A stretch of 57,741 nucleotides of DNA from Bacteroides sp. (GCA_023665805.1 JAMPDJ010000019.1:1-57741); one strand, 5' to 3'. Numbered from the stretch's first letter, positions 34,240 through 43,807 are shown. Made by a program: numbers and translations. The notes: generated from the letters alone by a model not told the origin.

Positions 34240-37200
34240 CTAATCCGAGGAAGGATTGTTGTCACGGCAGTCCAATACGGTGATATTGTCCACAAAACCA
34301 TCAATGCATCCTCGAATGATGTCGCGGACATCTGATGATGCTGGAATGACATGTATCTCTTTCTCCGGACACCTCAGAGCAAGCATCAAAGCCATCTCGC
34401 CCTGACCTCGCTCTTCCAGTGTTATCACCGTATCATGAGATGCATCATACTGCAACCAGGATTCATCATTGAGCATACGGTGCAAAGTACGACGGGCACG
34501 TGTTTCCACTTCCCTTCCCTTGTAACGATAGCGGTCGAAGACCACAGGAACAAGATGGCTGATGCCATAGAGCTGATGACGTAGTCCGGCCTCTCCGGCA
34601 TTGTATTGCCTGATAATGGTAGCGTGGAGGACGGTTCCGTCATTCCCCGGACATCCGACAGGCTCCATGCTCTTACATATAGCGATGTGCAAAGAACCGG
34701 AACACACCATGGACCAACCTTGTGGCATGATGTGTTCCGTTCCTATTATATACAGGAAACGAATATCGCAATGCATGCATGAAGACAACGCCATGGCATC
34801 ATCGCAAGAATCCGTAGCCACAAGACCGGCATCCGGACAAAAACCGTTCATTCCCGCATGTCCATATCCGGTACCTTCCGATTCAAGCACATGACCTCCC
34901 CATCGCATGATATGGCCAAGCAACGGCACATCCGGTACGGCAGCGTTTGCGACAATAATAATGTCCGGCGACAAGGCCATCAGGCACAGGCAGTCCCAAG
35001 GTGAACGATGATGATAATAGAGGACGGATGACGCGCCATTGGCAAATGCTACCCTCTGTGTAACTATACCATCGACATACATACTCAGGCCGACCCCTGG
35101 CACGCTCCTGAAGAACAAACGCACCAGCGAAGAAATACATCGGCGATAACGTTGCCTCTTCGCGGACGTAGTCCCTGCCAGTCCGAACATTACCGCTCCA
35201 ACGACATACGCCACACACATGACGGCATGCAGCGACACGATGCAACAAGACGTGCGCAGAAGCCTGCCGATGGTCACGGGACGAAGACGCGGCCTGCCAC
35301 CAGAACGTACCAGCCAGTTAAAAATCAGGGGAGGAAACAAATATGCCATCAGCACCACGGATGACATGCCAACCACAACCACTTCGCCAAGAGAACTGAG
35401 AGCGGGATGCCGGGCAAAGTTGAGAGTACCCATGCCTATGAACATTATCAAAGCCGAGACAACGATGCTGTTCTTGTACGAGGCCAGGAGCTTCCTACGG
35501 TATGCATACTCGTAAGCCAATCCTTCTGTCATGAAGATAGTATAGTCATCACCCTGTCCGAAGATGAATGTGGCGAGGATAATGTTCACTATATTGAACC
35601 GTATTCCCAATACAGCCATTATTCCAAGTATCCACAGCCAGCTGACAGCCATGGGCACGAAGGAGGCAACGGCCAACTCAGCATTGCCGAAAGAAAACCA
35701 CAGGAACAAGAAGACGATGCATCCGCAGGCCAGGCCAATGTAGTTGAAGTTGTCCGAGAGCGTTCCTGTCATGGCTTCGTTCATACTTCGTACATCGAAA
35801 AGCATCCCTTCATAGCCGTCCAGTTCCTCTACAGCCTGCCGCATACGTTCCATGTCGGCAGGACTAAGCTCCACAGCCTGCACTATTGACTTCCTGCAGC
35901 AGGAGCTGTCCTCACTGACGTTTCCAGAGAATACCGTGGAAGTCAAGAAGCGAAAATACTCAAAGTCGCGTGGACAGTACTCCGCAGACAACATATCATT
36001 AAACGGAGAGAAAGCCATGGCCGTAAATCCCTCCATCAGCGAAGCTTCGGCAAGTTCTGCCTGCAACATGGTACCGTAGCGACGCAGAAAAGCCTGCCAA
36101 CGCTCCAACCTCTCCATCTGTACCTGCTCGGACACAAGAAAGGAGGATACGTTATTGAGCCTTCGTACCACACCGGCATGCACCATGGAGTCGACAGCAG
36201 CATCCGCCTGCTCATTCTGCCTCAATGCCTGCTGCCAGTCCCTGGCAGAACTGACAAGATAAGCGGTCTCGGTATCCGTGTTCTTCCGGAATATGCTATT
36301 GAAATAGTCCATGTCGGTCTTCTGCTCCTCTGTCATATAGTTGATATTCCGCATGTCCGAATCAAATTCGGTACGCAGGCTGAAACAGCCTAACACAACG
36401 GTCAGCAACAATACCGCACGCACCATCCAAGGATGATTCTCCAAGGAGATGCCGGCCAGACGGGTAATCAAGGCAGCCTCTGCGGAGGGTTGCCCGTCAC
36501 ATACGGAGCGCATCCTCACCGCATGAGGCAGGAATATCAGAACGAAGACGATGGTGCCTATCAGCAACAGCGAACTGAACAACCCCAAATCGTGCAGGGC
36601 AGGAGCATTCAGCGGCACTATGCACAAGAATGCACCCACCGTCGTGATATTTCCGATAATCAACGGGGATATTATTTCGCGAAGTGCCGTGCGCGGATGT
36701 TCGCAGCCACTCAAGTGCCCTATAAGATGCAGTGGATAATTAACCGCTATGCCAAGGATGACAGAAGCTATGCCCAGAACAATGACTGATACGGAATCGT
36801 ACACCAATGCCATGCTTCCCATGGCAAAGAGCCATCCCCAACTCACAGAAACCAATATGAGCAGGATATTGCGGACATTGCGGAAGACATAAACCAAAAG
36901 AGCAAGGACAAGAAGGCCTGAGAGCGTGATGGCAAGAAAGCTGTCCTGCCTGATACGTTCGGCATTGGCCACCGCTATGGCTGGTCCACCAATTATGTGC
37001 ACGTCCAAGGCCGGGTTGGCGGCCTCGGTCCGGGCAACGGCTCCATTCAATAGCGACAGCAGGCTGGCATTGTTATCGGATTCGCTTGCACCAGACGACG
37101 ACCTTATTACGACTATGGCCTTTGTTCCATCGGGCGACAGGAGATATCCATCGTATGTCTCATGCTCCATGGAGATGCCAGAGTATGAAAGCTTACCCAG

Positions 37201-37788
37201 CACGGGCGAAAAGAGATCCAAAGGATCGCGCGAAATGTTATGTGCAAGAAACTGGGACGACGGGAAAAGCAGCATCTCCTTGTCTTCGGCTATCTTGCGG
37301 GCGACATATCCGGGAATTGCCAACAGGCTGTCAATACGTGCATAGTCAGGCTCGGAGAGGAACAACGGCATATCCGTATAAATCCTGTCAGCAACCTCCA
37401 TCACCTGCTCCACATCCACCTGTGCCGTGATGCCAGCCACCAGTCCCATTGAATCAGTTTCCCGTATATCCTCCACAATGCAGTCCACACCGTCGGTCAA
37501 GACCCGGGGATCGGCTTCTGTCGTATCCTTGACCGATATGACAACATATACATTATTGGCACCGGACACATCCTGATATACGGAGAGTGCAGTACGATTG
37601 GCCTCATCCACGGGAAGGAAGTCCGAAATATCCTCCTTGTACCTCAGTGTGAGGACTGAGCAGGCCAGGCATATTGTGGAGACGAGGAATGCGCCCCACC
37701 CCACCGACGGATGCCGATGCAGGAATGTATATATGGTAATAATCAGTCTGTTCATTGTAGTACGCATTCTCGTGCCTTCGATAGACAT
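34240..37788 (-). CDS. MMPL-family exporter fused to acyltransferase and Rossmann-like C-terminus
   Basis: A 1182-aa fusion, the last gene of the aryl polyene/flexirubin-like cluster. Residues about 1-830 form an RND/MMPL transporter in two halves, with large periplasmic loops and membrane blocks such as LGIASVILGIAVNYPLHLIGHL and FIFGQGDDYTIFMTEGL. Residues about 880-1090 look like a PlsC-type acyltransferase (HHRSPWD with H-x4-D at 927-932), but the usual FPEGTRS block is not seen. Residues about 1115-1180 carry a short Rossmann-like piece (LEERGQGEMALMLAL), the remnant of the methyltransferase domain found in trifunctional homologues. The likely role is moving the finished polyene lipid towards the outer membrane. 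Confidence 0.85.
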   Translation of the reverse strand: MSIEGTRMRTTMNRLIITIYTFLHRHPSVGWGAFLVSTICLACSVLTLRYKEDISDFLPVDEANRTALSVYQDVSGANNVYVVISVKDTTEADPRVLTDGVDCIVEDIRETDSMGLVAGITAQVDVEQVMEVADRIYTDMPLFLSEPDYARIDSLLAIPGYVARKIAEDKEMLLFPSSQFLAHNISRDPLDLFSPVLGKLSYSGISMEHETYDGYLLSPDGTKAIVVIRSSSGASESDNNASLLSLLNGAVARTEAANPALDVHIIGGPAIAVANAERIRQDSFLAITLSGLLVLALLVYVFRNVRNILLILVSVSWGWLFAMGSMALVYDSVSVIVLGIASVILGIAVNYPLHLIGHLSGCEHPRTALREIISPLIIGNITTVGAFLCIVPLNAPALHDLGLFSSLLLIGTIVFVLIFLPHAVRMRSVCDGQPSAEAALITRLAGISLENHPWMVRAVLLLTVVLGCFSLRTEFDSDMRNINYMTEEQKTDMDYFNSIFRKNTDTETAYLVSSARDWQQALRQNEQADAAVDSMVHAGVVRRLNNVSSFLVSEQVQMERLERWQAFLRRYGTMLQAELAEASLMEGFTAMAFSPFNDMLSAEYCPRDFEYFRFLTSTVFSGNVSEDSSCCRKSIVQAVELSPADMERMRQAVEELDGYEGMLFDVRSMNEAMTGTLSDNFNYIGLACGCIVFLFLWFSFGNAELAVASFVPMAVSWLWILGIMAVLGIRFNIVNIILATFIFGQGDDYTIFMTEGLAYEYAYRRKLLASYKNSIVVSALIMFIGMGTLNFARHPALSSLGEVVVVGMSSVVLMAYLFPPLIFNWLVRSGGRPRLRPVTIGRLLRTSCCIVSLHAVMCVAYVVGAVMFGLAGTTSAKRQRYRRCISSLVRLFFRSVPGVGLSMYVDGIVTQRVAFANGASSVLYYHHRSPWDCLCLMALSPDIIIVANAAVPDVPLLGHIMRWGGHVLESEGTGYGHAGMNGFCPDAGLVATDSCDDAMALSSCMHCDIRFLYIIGTEHIMPQGWSMVCSGSLHIAICKSMEPVGCPGNDGTVLHATIIRQYNAGEAGLRHQLYGISHLVPVVFDRYRYKGREVETRARRTLHRMLNDESWLQYDASHDTVITLEERGQGEMALMLALRCPEKEIHVIPASSDVRDIIRGCIDGFVDNITVLDCRDNNPSSD

Positions 37789-37827
37789 TGGTCAACGAGG
37801 CATCCTCCGGAACGATAGGAATGTGGC

Positions 37828-39141
37828 TTATACGTGTTTTCTGCCACGCATGTCTATAAACTTGACAGGCTTGCGATTGTTGGCAGGATTGTTCATCTTG
37901 CCAACATCCTCCGGTGACATTATCTCCACGATGGGAGCCACACGGATACGTGAACGGAAACGGTCTTTCAGGTCCTTCACGATGTCGAATGGCTGCGTGG
38001 AGGACACGCCTGCCTTTACCACCACTTCATCCGTACCTGCATAGCTGTTTCGTACGATTACTACATAGTTTACCACATAAGGCGTGTTGTCCAGGACATC
38101 GTTTATGGCAGGCGGATAAATGGTCGTGCCTTTCAACTTTATCATGTTGTTCTTGCGTCCTACGATTGGAGTAAGGCGGTAGGAATTGCGACCGCAAGGA
38201 CAACTTTCCGTAACCTTGCTACTAATGTCGCCTGTACGGAAACGCAACAGAGGCATGCCTTCCACACCAAGCGTGGTGACCACCACTTCGCCCACCTGGC
38301 CGTCGGGGACGGGAAGGTTGTCCTCGCCTATGATTTCCACAATGACAAGCTCCGGGTGAACATGGCCGCCACATCCGTGAGGACACTCGGAGAAAGTGGC
38401 TCCCATCTCAGTGGAAGAATATGTCGCATACAATTCCACATCCCACTTCTCACGGATTCGCTTGCCCAGGAGATTCAAGCTGAAATCCTGTTCCCTCAGT
38501 CCCTCGCCTATGCCTATTATGCGCCTGATGCTGGAATGGCGGTAGTCTATGCCATGCTGCTCGGCATATTCTATCAAGCGCAGTATGAAAGACGGAACAC
38601 ACATGACAGTATCGGGACGAAGACGCGCGATAGTGTCCCATTGCAATTCCGGCATGCCATTGCCCACACGGACTATACTTGCACCCAAGGCCCGTATTCC
38701 CAGGAAATATGCAAGGCCTGCCATGAAGCGCTTGTCCAAAGTGGTCATCAGCTGAACTATGTTTCCCGGACGAACACCGGCACAGGCAAATGATTTCTTT
38801 TCATTGTAGGCCAGGCGGTCAAGGTCACTGTCCGTACAACCAAACGTCACCGGGTCGCCCAACGTACCCGAAGTGGTAATGTAATCCACTATCTTTTCTG
38901 CCGGCACGCAGAGAAAGTCGCTATTGTAAAGTTGCAGGTCTTTCTTCTCGGTAAACGGCAGGCGCACAAGGTCATCAACCGTTTTTATCCCGGTAACGTC
39001 TATATTATTCTCGCTGAACATACGCTGATAATAAGGCGAATGTCCTTGAAGGTACATCAAGGCTTCCTGCAAACGCAGGTTCTGGTACTCTCGTATTTCC
39101 TCCGCCGAACGGAACTCTATATCTTCGGTGTCTTGCATCAT
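37828..39141 (-). CDS. PaaK-like acyl-CoA/ACP ligase (adenylate-forming)
   Basis: A 437-aa AMP-forming ligase of the phenylacetate-CoA ligase/F390 synthetase group. Key blocks are the P-loop TTSGTLGDPVTFG, YSSTEMG (aromatic-Ser/Thr motif), FRTGD and the C-terminal GRKNNMIKLKGTTIYP. A Cys/His segment ECPHGCGGHVHPE with CPCGR probably binds zinc, as in PaaK-type enzymes. In this cluster it most plausibly activates 4-coumarate from the tyrosine ammonia lyase as the chain starter. It follows the exporter gene's order in the cluster with a 39-bp gap. The start is one of two adjacent ATGs at 39138-39141. Confidence 0.85.
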   Translation of the reverse strand: MMQDTEDIEFRSAEEIREYQNLRLQEALMYLQGHSPYYQRMFSENNIDVTGIKTVDDLVRLPFTEKKDLQLYNSDFLCVPAEKIVDYITTSGTLGDPVTFGCTDSDLDRLAYNEKKSFACAGVRPGNIVQLMTTLDKRFMAGLAYFLGIRALGASIVRVGNGMPELQWDTIARLRPDTVMCVPSFILRLIEYAEQHGIDYRHSSIRRIIGIGEGLREQDFSLNLLGKRIREKWDVELYATYSSTEMGATFSECPHGCGGHVHPELVIVEIIGEDNLPVPDGQVGEVVVTTLGVEGMPLLRFRTGDISSKVTESCPCGRNSYRLTPIVGRKNNMIKLKGTTIYPPAINDVLDNTPYVVNYVVIVRNSYAGTDEVVVKAGVSSTQPFDIVKDLKDRFRSRIRVAPIVEIMSPEDVGKMNNPANNRKPVKFIDMRGRKHV

Positions 39142-39458
39142 GTTTAATTCTAATTCGATCAATTGTATTTCAAATCCGTCTTTATCTCACAAGCATTCTC
39201 ACCAGACCTTTAATTTTCAGCAAACTAACGGCCATCATGTCCATAGCCTCCAAGGCGTCATGCCTTTGTCACGAGGAACATGCTGAGTATTCGAGAATTC
39301 TCTTCCCCGAATTCGTGAATTCCCACACGCGAATTCGCGAATATAACGTGCCGTTCCTGCTGAGGGCTATTACCTGTATGCATTGATGTATTTTTTACGC
39401 TACCGCAGTTTTTACTGCCCCACTACCGCAGGCTCCGGCTTATCGGTATAATGAGCGG
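39142..39458. repeat. Intergenic region with GAATTCGCGAAT-type palindromes
   Basis: No gene is seen. Three palindromic elements lie close together: ATTCGAGAATTC (39289-39300), GAATTCGTGAATTC (39309-39322) and GCGAATTCGCGAAT (39329-39342). Related elements occur near 19.7 kb and 54.1 kb. A candidate boundary between the ligase and hydrolase transcription units. Confidence 0.6.
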
Positions 39459-40367
39459 CTACGGAAACAGCGTCTTTATCCACTTAAGGAAAGCCCCCTT
39501 CCATTGTATGGCCTCGTGGGTGGTCTTGTCGGGATTGGTTCCAAAACCATGGCCTCCGGTCTGATACCGGATGTAAGCATGCCTAATGCCCATGGCTGTC
39601 ATGGCCGAGTCCAACAGTTCGGAATTGCGGTAGTCCACTATGGGATCGTCCACGCAATTCATAAGGAACGCAGGAGGCATGTCTGGACGGACATGTTTTT
39701 CCAAAGAAAGGGAATCCTTCATCTCCTGCGTGATTGCCCTGCCTTCGCCCAGCAGGCCACGGCGCGAACGTTTGTGAACCACAGGAGCCGAAAGCGTTAC
39801 CACAGGGTAAATCGAAACAATGAAATCCGGCCGTAGTGACACATTCGGGGAGATACCGAGAGAATAAAGCACATCCGTATCAAAAAACTCTCCCGCCATC
39901 ACGGCCAAGTGCCCTCCTGCCGAGAAGCCCATCACCCCCAGTCTGCCGGGGTTTATTCCTTGAACCGAGGCCTGCTCCCTAAGCAACTGGATACTTCGCT
40001 GCACGTCCTGCAACATGTCGGGATAGCGATGCCCGCGTGCAAGAAAACGGTAACGTGTGACAAAGGCCGGGACACCGCCAACACGATATTCCAGGACATA
40101 AGCCGATATGCCGTTGGATTGCAGCCAGCGTGCAACGTCCTCACCCTCTGTCTTTCGGGCAAGCCAGAAATAACTGCCGCCGGGACAGACTATGCAGGCC
40201 GTATTATTGTCTCCAGCGGCCGGATAGGGAACAAGACGGACATCCGCACGGCAATTGGTTCCTTCCCAAATGTTTTGACCATCCTTTGCCGCCACGACGT
40301 GACCCATGCACCTGCACAGCATGAGAACAAGGAGACAGTATATTTTCAATCTATTATGCATTGGCAT
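39459..40367 (-). CDS. Secreted alpha/beta hydrolase (carbohydrate esterase-like)
   Basis: A 302-aa protein with a signal peptide and alpha/beta-hydrolase fold. The oxyanion segment CPGGSYFWLARKTEG, the nucleophile elbow GFSAGG (S149), an acid in NCVDDPIVDY (D241 or D242) and the catalytic His in GGHGFG complete the triad. It resembles esterases often annotated as xylan esterase or BD-FAE. It sits on the same strand inside the polyene cluster, between the ligase and glycosyltransferase genes, separated from the ligase by a palindrome-rich gap. A link to the cluster (release or ester hydrolysis) is possible but not shown. Confidence 0.82.
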   Translation of the reverse strand: MPMHNRLKIYCLLVLMLCRCMGHVVAAKDGQNIWEGTNCRADVRLVPYPAAGDNNTACIVCPGGSYFWLARKTEGEDVARWLQSNGISAYVLEYRVGGVPAFVTRYRFLARGHRYPDMLQDVQRSIQLLREQASVQGINPGRLGVMGFSAGGHLAVMAGEFFDTDVLYSLGISPNVSLRPDFIVSIYPVVTLSAPVVHKRSRRGLLGEGRAITQEMKDSLSLEKHVRPDMPPAFLMNCVDDPIVDYRNSELLDSAMTAMGIRHAYIRYQTGGHGFGTNPDKTTHEAIQWKGAFLKWIKTLFP

Positions 40368-40414
40368 TTAGCATTAGGTTACTCTCGGAAAGCAATTCTC
40401 CGGCATGGCAACAA

Positions 40415-42364
40415 CTATATTACTCTTGGTATCGTACCCTCGATGATTACAGTACGTTCGAAAGTGATGCCATCAAGGACGTAGTCATTGGTCCATACGG
40501 CATGCACATAATGGAGATTGGGAGGAATGGATGCCGTCTCCTTTGCAATAAGGTAGTCGTCAAGGCACTCCTCAAACGCATATACTTCCACATCCCTGTT
40601 TACCAAGGCGTAGAGTAGCGGAAAAACACCTATGCCTCCGTGGATGATACGCACGTGACGAATGCCCGTATGGGGGGCCTCTATGATATTGGCATAGGTA
40701 TCCATAGCAGCAAGCATGGCCTTGCATCGGGCCACTGTATCCCACCCCCTGTAGGCATAGCGATAGAAGACATGACTGCAAAAATAACGGCAACACTCTT
40801 GTCGGGAGGCCAGAAGCAGATATTGCTCCAGCATCATCTTGCGATAGTCGCGGGCTTCTGCACGGGCAGTACTCCATGAGGAACGCGGAACAAACTTCAC
40901 ACGAGGCAGTATCCTAAGGACGATACTTCCGCGACGGAACAAGGTTTCCCTCTTGGGCATATAATGCCCGGCACCATGCAAGACCATAGGCAGGATGTCC
41001 ATCCGTAGTTCGCGTGCCAGGTGGAAAGCACCTTGACGGAAGCGAAGTATGGCACAATCCTCGGAACGTGTACCCTCCGGGAATACGACAATGGAATAGC
41101 CCGTATCGCGCAGGCGCCTCAGTCGTGGCATGATTGCATCCATTCCCGCAGAAACAGGCAGGAAATCAGCATGATGTATCACATGTCCGTAAAAAGGATT
41201 ATTCCATACCCGGTCATTGGTCAGGAAAATCAATTTGGGATGCATTGCCATCAATATCGGGAGATCCAGAAGAGACTGATGGTTGCACACCACTATGGCC
41301 GGTGACTCGAAGGTCGCGTCGTCCAGATTCTCGTACCTCACCGTGGCACCCGGAAGCATGCGTGTAAAGTGAGCCGAAATCCATTGCAGCAGGCGATGAA
41401 AACGCAAGCTCTTTGCCTCGGTGTTCCTTCCAAAGGCAAAATATATAACGGTCATGGGTGTAAAAATCCCTATGGACCAAAAGGCAAAGTACACAGCTCC
41501 AAAGAGAGAACGTCCAAGCCTGCCCATGGTAATAGCGGCGTCACGCCGGACACCGCCCTTACGGGTAAAAGCACGAAACTCATGAGCAAAGAGCTTCCTA
41601 CGGGCAAAAGCATTGTACATGCGCATTGGCAATCCATAGACCACGGCCAGGACACACAGGATGGTATTGAGGATGCTTATGCGGGCAAAGTCCGGAAATG
41701 GTCTGAAATGCGATACTCTTTCGCCACGAGGCGGATAATAGACACGGATTGGAATGGACCTGATTGGCGTACCCTGCCAGGCAGAGAACACAAGCAATTC
41801 CAGTTCGGCCTCGTAACGGCTTGTCAACAGGCCAAGCCCATGCAGGCTCGCAAGCGGATAGGCCCTGAAACCAGTCTGCGTATCCTTGAGCCTAAGCCCC
41901 GTCTGCACCCAGAACCAGAAATTGGAAAACTTGTTTGCAAAGGAACTTTGAGCATTGATGTCGACATTGGACAAATCGCGTTCTCCCACGACCAACGTCC
42001 CCGGCATTTCCACAATAGCCTTGACAAAGTTCCATATATCCTCAGGATAGTGCTGCCCGTCGGAATCCAGCGTGATGGCATAGCGGAACCCCTTGGAACG
42101 TGCATGCATGAAACCGCGTTTCAATGCTATCCCCTTACCCTTGTTCGTTGGACAGTCCACAATGTCGATACAGGGAATCGTGTCAAGTATCTCAAGCGTA
42201 TCGTCCGTACTGCCATCGTTCACTACAATGACATCATCGCAATACCGCAGCGTCTCCGCTACCACACGATACACCGTCCCGGCATTGTTGTACGTCGGAA
42301 TCACCACACATATACCGTGGCTACGCATGGTCGCTTTCAAGATGTCGGTATCGATTTGTTTCAT
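40415..42364 (-). CDS. Glycosyltransferase 2/acyltransferase fusion with Rossmann-like tail
   Basis: A 649-aa protein. The GT2 domain (about 18-240) has VVIPTYNNAG, NDGSTDDT and the DSDGQ metal-binding motif at 100-104. A PlsC-like acyltransferase follows at about 340-530, with NHQSLLD (361-367) and FPEGTRS (428-434) both intact. The C-terminal 100 residues contain a SAM-methyltransferase-like start (VRIIHGGIGVFPLLYALVNRDVEVYAFE). GT/AT fusions of this kind (ApeJ-like) are a hallmark of aryl polyene clusters and probably build the glycolipid anchor. The start at 42364 overlaps the dehydratase stop (ATGA). Confidence 0.86.
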   Translation of the reverse strand: MKQIDTDILKATMRSHGICVVIPTYNNAGTVYRVVAETLRYCDDVIVVNDGSTDDTLEILDTIPCIDIVDCPTNKGKGIALKRGFMHARSKGFRYAITLDSDGQHYPEDIWNFVKAIVEMPGTLVVGERDLSNVDINAQSSFANKFSNFWFWVQTGLRLKDTQTGFRAYPLASLHGLGLLTSRYEAELELLVFSAWQGTPIRSIPIRVYYPPRGERVSHFRPFPDFARISILNTILCVLAVVYGLPMRMYNAFARRKLFAHEFRAFTRKGGVRRDAAITMGRLGRSLFGAVYFAFWSIGIFTPMTVIYFAFGRNTEAKSLRFHRLLQWISAHFTRMLPGATVRYENLDDATFESPAIVVCNHQSLLDLPILMAMHPKLIFLTNDRVWNNPFYGHVIHHADFLPVSAGMDAIMPRLRRLRDTGYSIVVFPEGTRSEDCAILRFRQGAFHLARELRMDILPMVLHGAGHYMPKRETLFRRGSIVLRILPRVKFVPRSSWSTARAEARDYRKMMLEQYLLLASRQECCRYFCSHVFYRYAYRGWDTVARCKAMLAAMDTYANIIEAPHTGIRHVRIIHGGIGVFPLLYALVNRDVEVYAFEECLDDYLIAKETASIPPNLHYVHAVWTNDYVLDGITFERTVIIEGTIPRVI

Positions 42365-42738
42365 GATGTCTTGCACAAGAGCGTCAATTTGGCACATACG
42401 TTTTGGGCTGGCATCGCAACCGCCACGACATCAGCCTTAATCACATTGCCCTCCTCTCCGGGGACAAGTTTGGAAAAGGCAAAAGACACCTGCGGAGTGT
42501 CTTGCGGACTTATGACCGACAGGAACTTGGCATTGGGCACCTCCAAAAGGACATATTTATGTCCGAGCAACAGTTCCAGCAACTCTACTGCCATTTGGAT
42601 AACACAGACACCCGGTGTTACCGGTCTCTCCGGAAAATGTGCCCTGTATATGACACTGTCCCGGCAAAGGGTGACACACACGCGACGATTTTCCATGTCC
42701 ATGGCCGCGACCGTATATAGATTATCCTTCAGTATCAT
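42361..42738 (-). CDS. Hot-dog dehydratase-like protein (FabZ/ApeI type)
   Basis: A 125-aa hot-dog protein with the FabZ-like catalytic His segment YRAHFPERPVTPGVCVIQMAVELL (H34), followed by strands typical of 3-hydroxyacyl-ACP dehydratases. It should remove water from 3-hydroxyacyl intermediates during polyene chain growth. It overlaps the next gene by 4 bp and the previous one by 17 bp, so the three are translationally coupled. Confidence 0.82.
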   Translation of the reverse strand: MILKDNLYTVAAMDMENRRVCVTLCRDSVIYRAHFPERPVTPGVCVIQMAVELLELLLGHKYVLLEVPNAKFLSVISPQDTPQVSFAFSKLVPGEEGNVIKADVVAVAMPAQNVCAKLTLLCKTS

Positions 42739-43168
42739 CTGTGTCTTCCTGTATTAACGGAGCAAACGTATATGTGATGCCATGTCTGGTATTGGCGATA
42801 CGCACTTCGTCTCCGACATACTCTACCGTATAGTAATGTTTGCGAGCGTATTCCTTGTTATATAATATGGATAGGCAAAAGCGTAAATCCTGACGCAGAA
42901 CGCGTTTGATGTACCACTTGTCCATAAATGAAACGATGTGGCAAAACTTCAACTTGTCTCGTGTCTCACAGTAAACAAAATCCATAGCAGAGACGCCAAA
43001 CTCGTTTACCATGCTGCCCTTGATGTTTTTATCGTCTTGACGGACAAGCATGATGCCCGTCAGCGAGGCCTTGCCCATGTCCATCGTCACGGCATAACGT
43101 CCCGTGGCCGACACAACTGCCAAAGGGAAGGCCAACAGACTAAAAAGGAATAGTAAAAACGGCTTCAT
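42722..43168 (-). CDS. Small secreted protein of the polyene cluster
   Basis: A 148-aa protein with a signal peptide (MKPFLLFLFSLLAFPLAVVSA) and a beta-rich body (GRYAVTMDMGKASLTGIMLV). No family was recognised with confidence. Its place next to the LolA-like gene recalls the DUF3261/ApeN lipoprotein of gammaproteobacterial clusters, but no lipobox is visible. It overlaps the LolA gene by 29 bp and the dehydratase gene by 17 bp. Function unknown, probably product transport. Confidence 0.7.
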   Translation of the reverse strand: MKPFLLFLFSLLAFPLAVVSATGRYAVTMDMGKASLTGIMLVRQDDKNIKGSMVNEFGVSAMDFVYCETRDKLKFCHIVSFMDKWYIKRVLRQDLRFCLSILYNKEYARKHYYTVEYVGDEVRIANTRHGITYTFAPLIQEDTDDTEG

Positions 43169-43775
43169 CTATTGCAGCATTCTTGGTTACATCGGACATC
43201 CGTATTTCCGTCTTGTCACCGTTCTTCTCGTATATCTCCACTCCTGCGATAGCCGTATCAGTACGATTGAATACCAATACCACTTTTTGGAACATCCGTT
43301 TCAGCTCTTTCTTCTTGGGCACAAGAGTCACGTGCCATGATGTCCGTACCTCCTCTATATCCAAGGAAAATGTCTCCATGTCCGTCAAGGCCTTGCCGGT
43401 GACGGTGCTCATCATGATACCGGCAATCTCGCGAAAAAGTTTGTTGGAGGAAACGTCTATGACGTTCTTCTTCGAGTTATTGCCCACGTATACCTTGGCA
43501 CCATTGAAAATGAACAGGTAACTGTAAGGCCGCGTATACTCCCATCGAAACTTGTCGGGCTGACCGTAGTGCATCGTACCGTATGACACCATCCTGTCGT
43601 TCAACATGGACATGCTCTTGGTCTGAACAAAGGTACACTTCATAGACTTCAACCCTGACACGGAATTGCCTATGGCAGTCACTATCTTTTGCTTCTGTTG
43701 AGGTGTCAACGGTGCCGCGACGGAAACCAGTGTTCCCGCAAGCATGAGAAATAGTGTGAGAATCGTTTTCTTCAT
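43140..43775 (-). CDS. LolA-like outer-membrane lipid/lipoprotein carrier
   Basis: A 211-aa periplasmic protein with a signal peptide and the LolA fold (FVQTKSMSMLNDRMVSYGTMHYGQPDKFRWEYTRPYSYLFIFNG). LolA homologues in aryl polyene clusters (ApeL) are thought to carry the hydrophobic product across the periplasm. It lies between the SMR-like transporter gene (32 bp from its stop) and the small secreted protein gene (overlap). Confidence 0.86.
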   Translation of the reverse strand: MKKTILTLFLMLAGTLVSVAAPLTPQQKQKIVTAIGNSVSGLKSMKCTFVQTKSMSMLNDRMVSYGTMHYGQPDKFRWEYTRPYSYLFIFNGAKVYVGNNSKKNVIDVSSNKLFREIAGIMMSTVTGKALTDMETFSLDIEEVRTSWHVTLVPKKKELKRMFQKVVLVFNRTDTAIAGVEIYEKNGDKTEIRMSDVTKNAAIDEAVFTIPF

Positions 43776-43807
43776 CGTATGTAGATATAATCAAATAGAT
43801 ATGGCAG

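Noticed and set aside
41369..42757. 462-codon plus-strand frame opposite the GT2/acyltransferase gene
   Set aside because: Antisense shadow; the minus-strand protein has intact GT2 and PlsC motifs.
42722..43168. ApeN/DUF3261 lipoprotein assignment
   Set aside because: The position fits, but no lipobox Cys is visible after the signal and no motif could be matched, so it is left as unknown.
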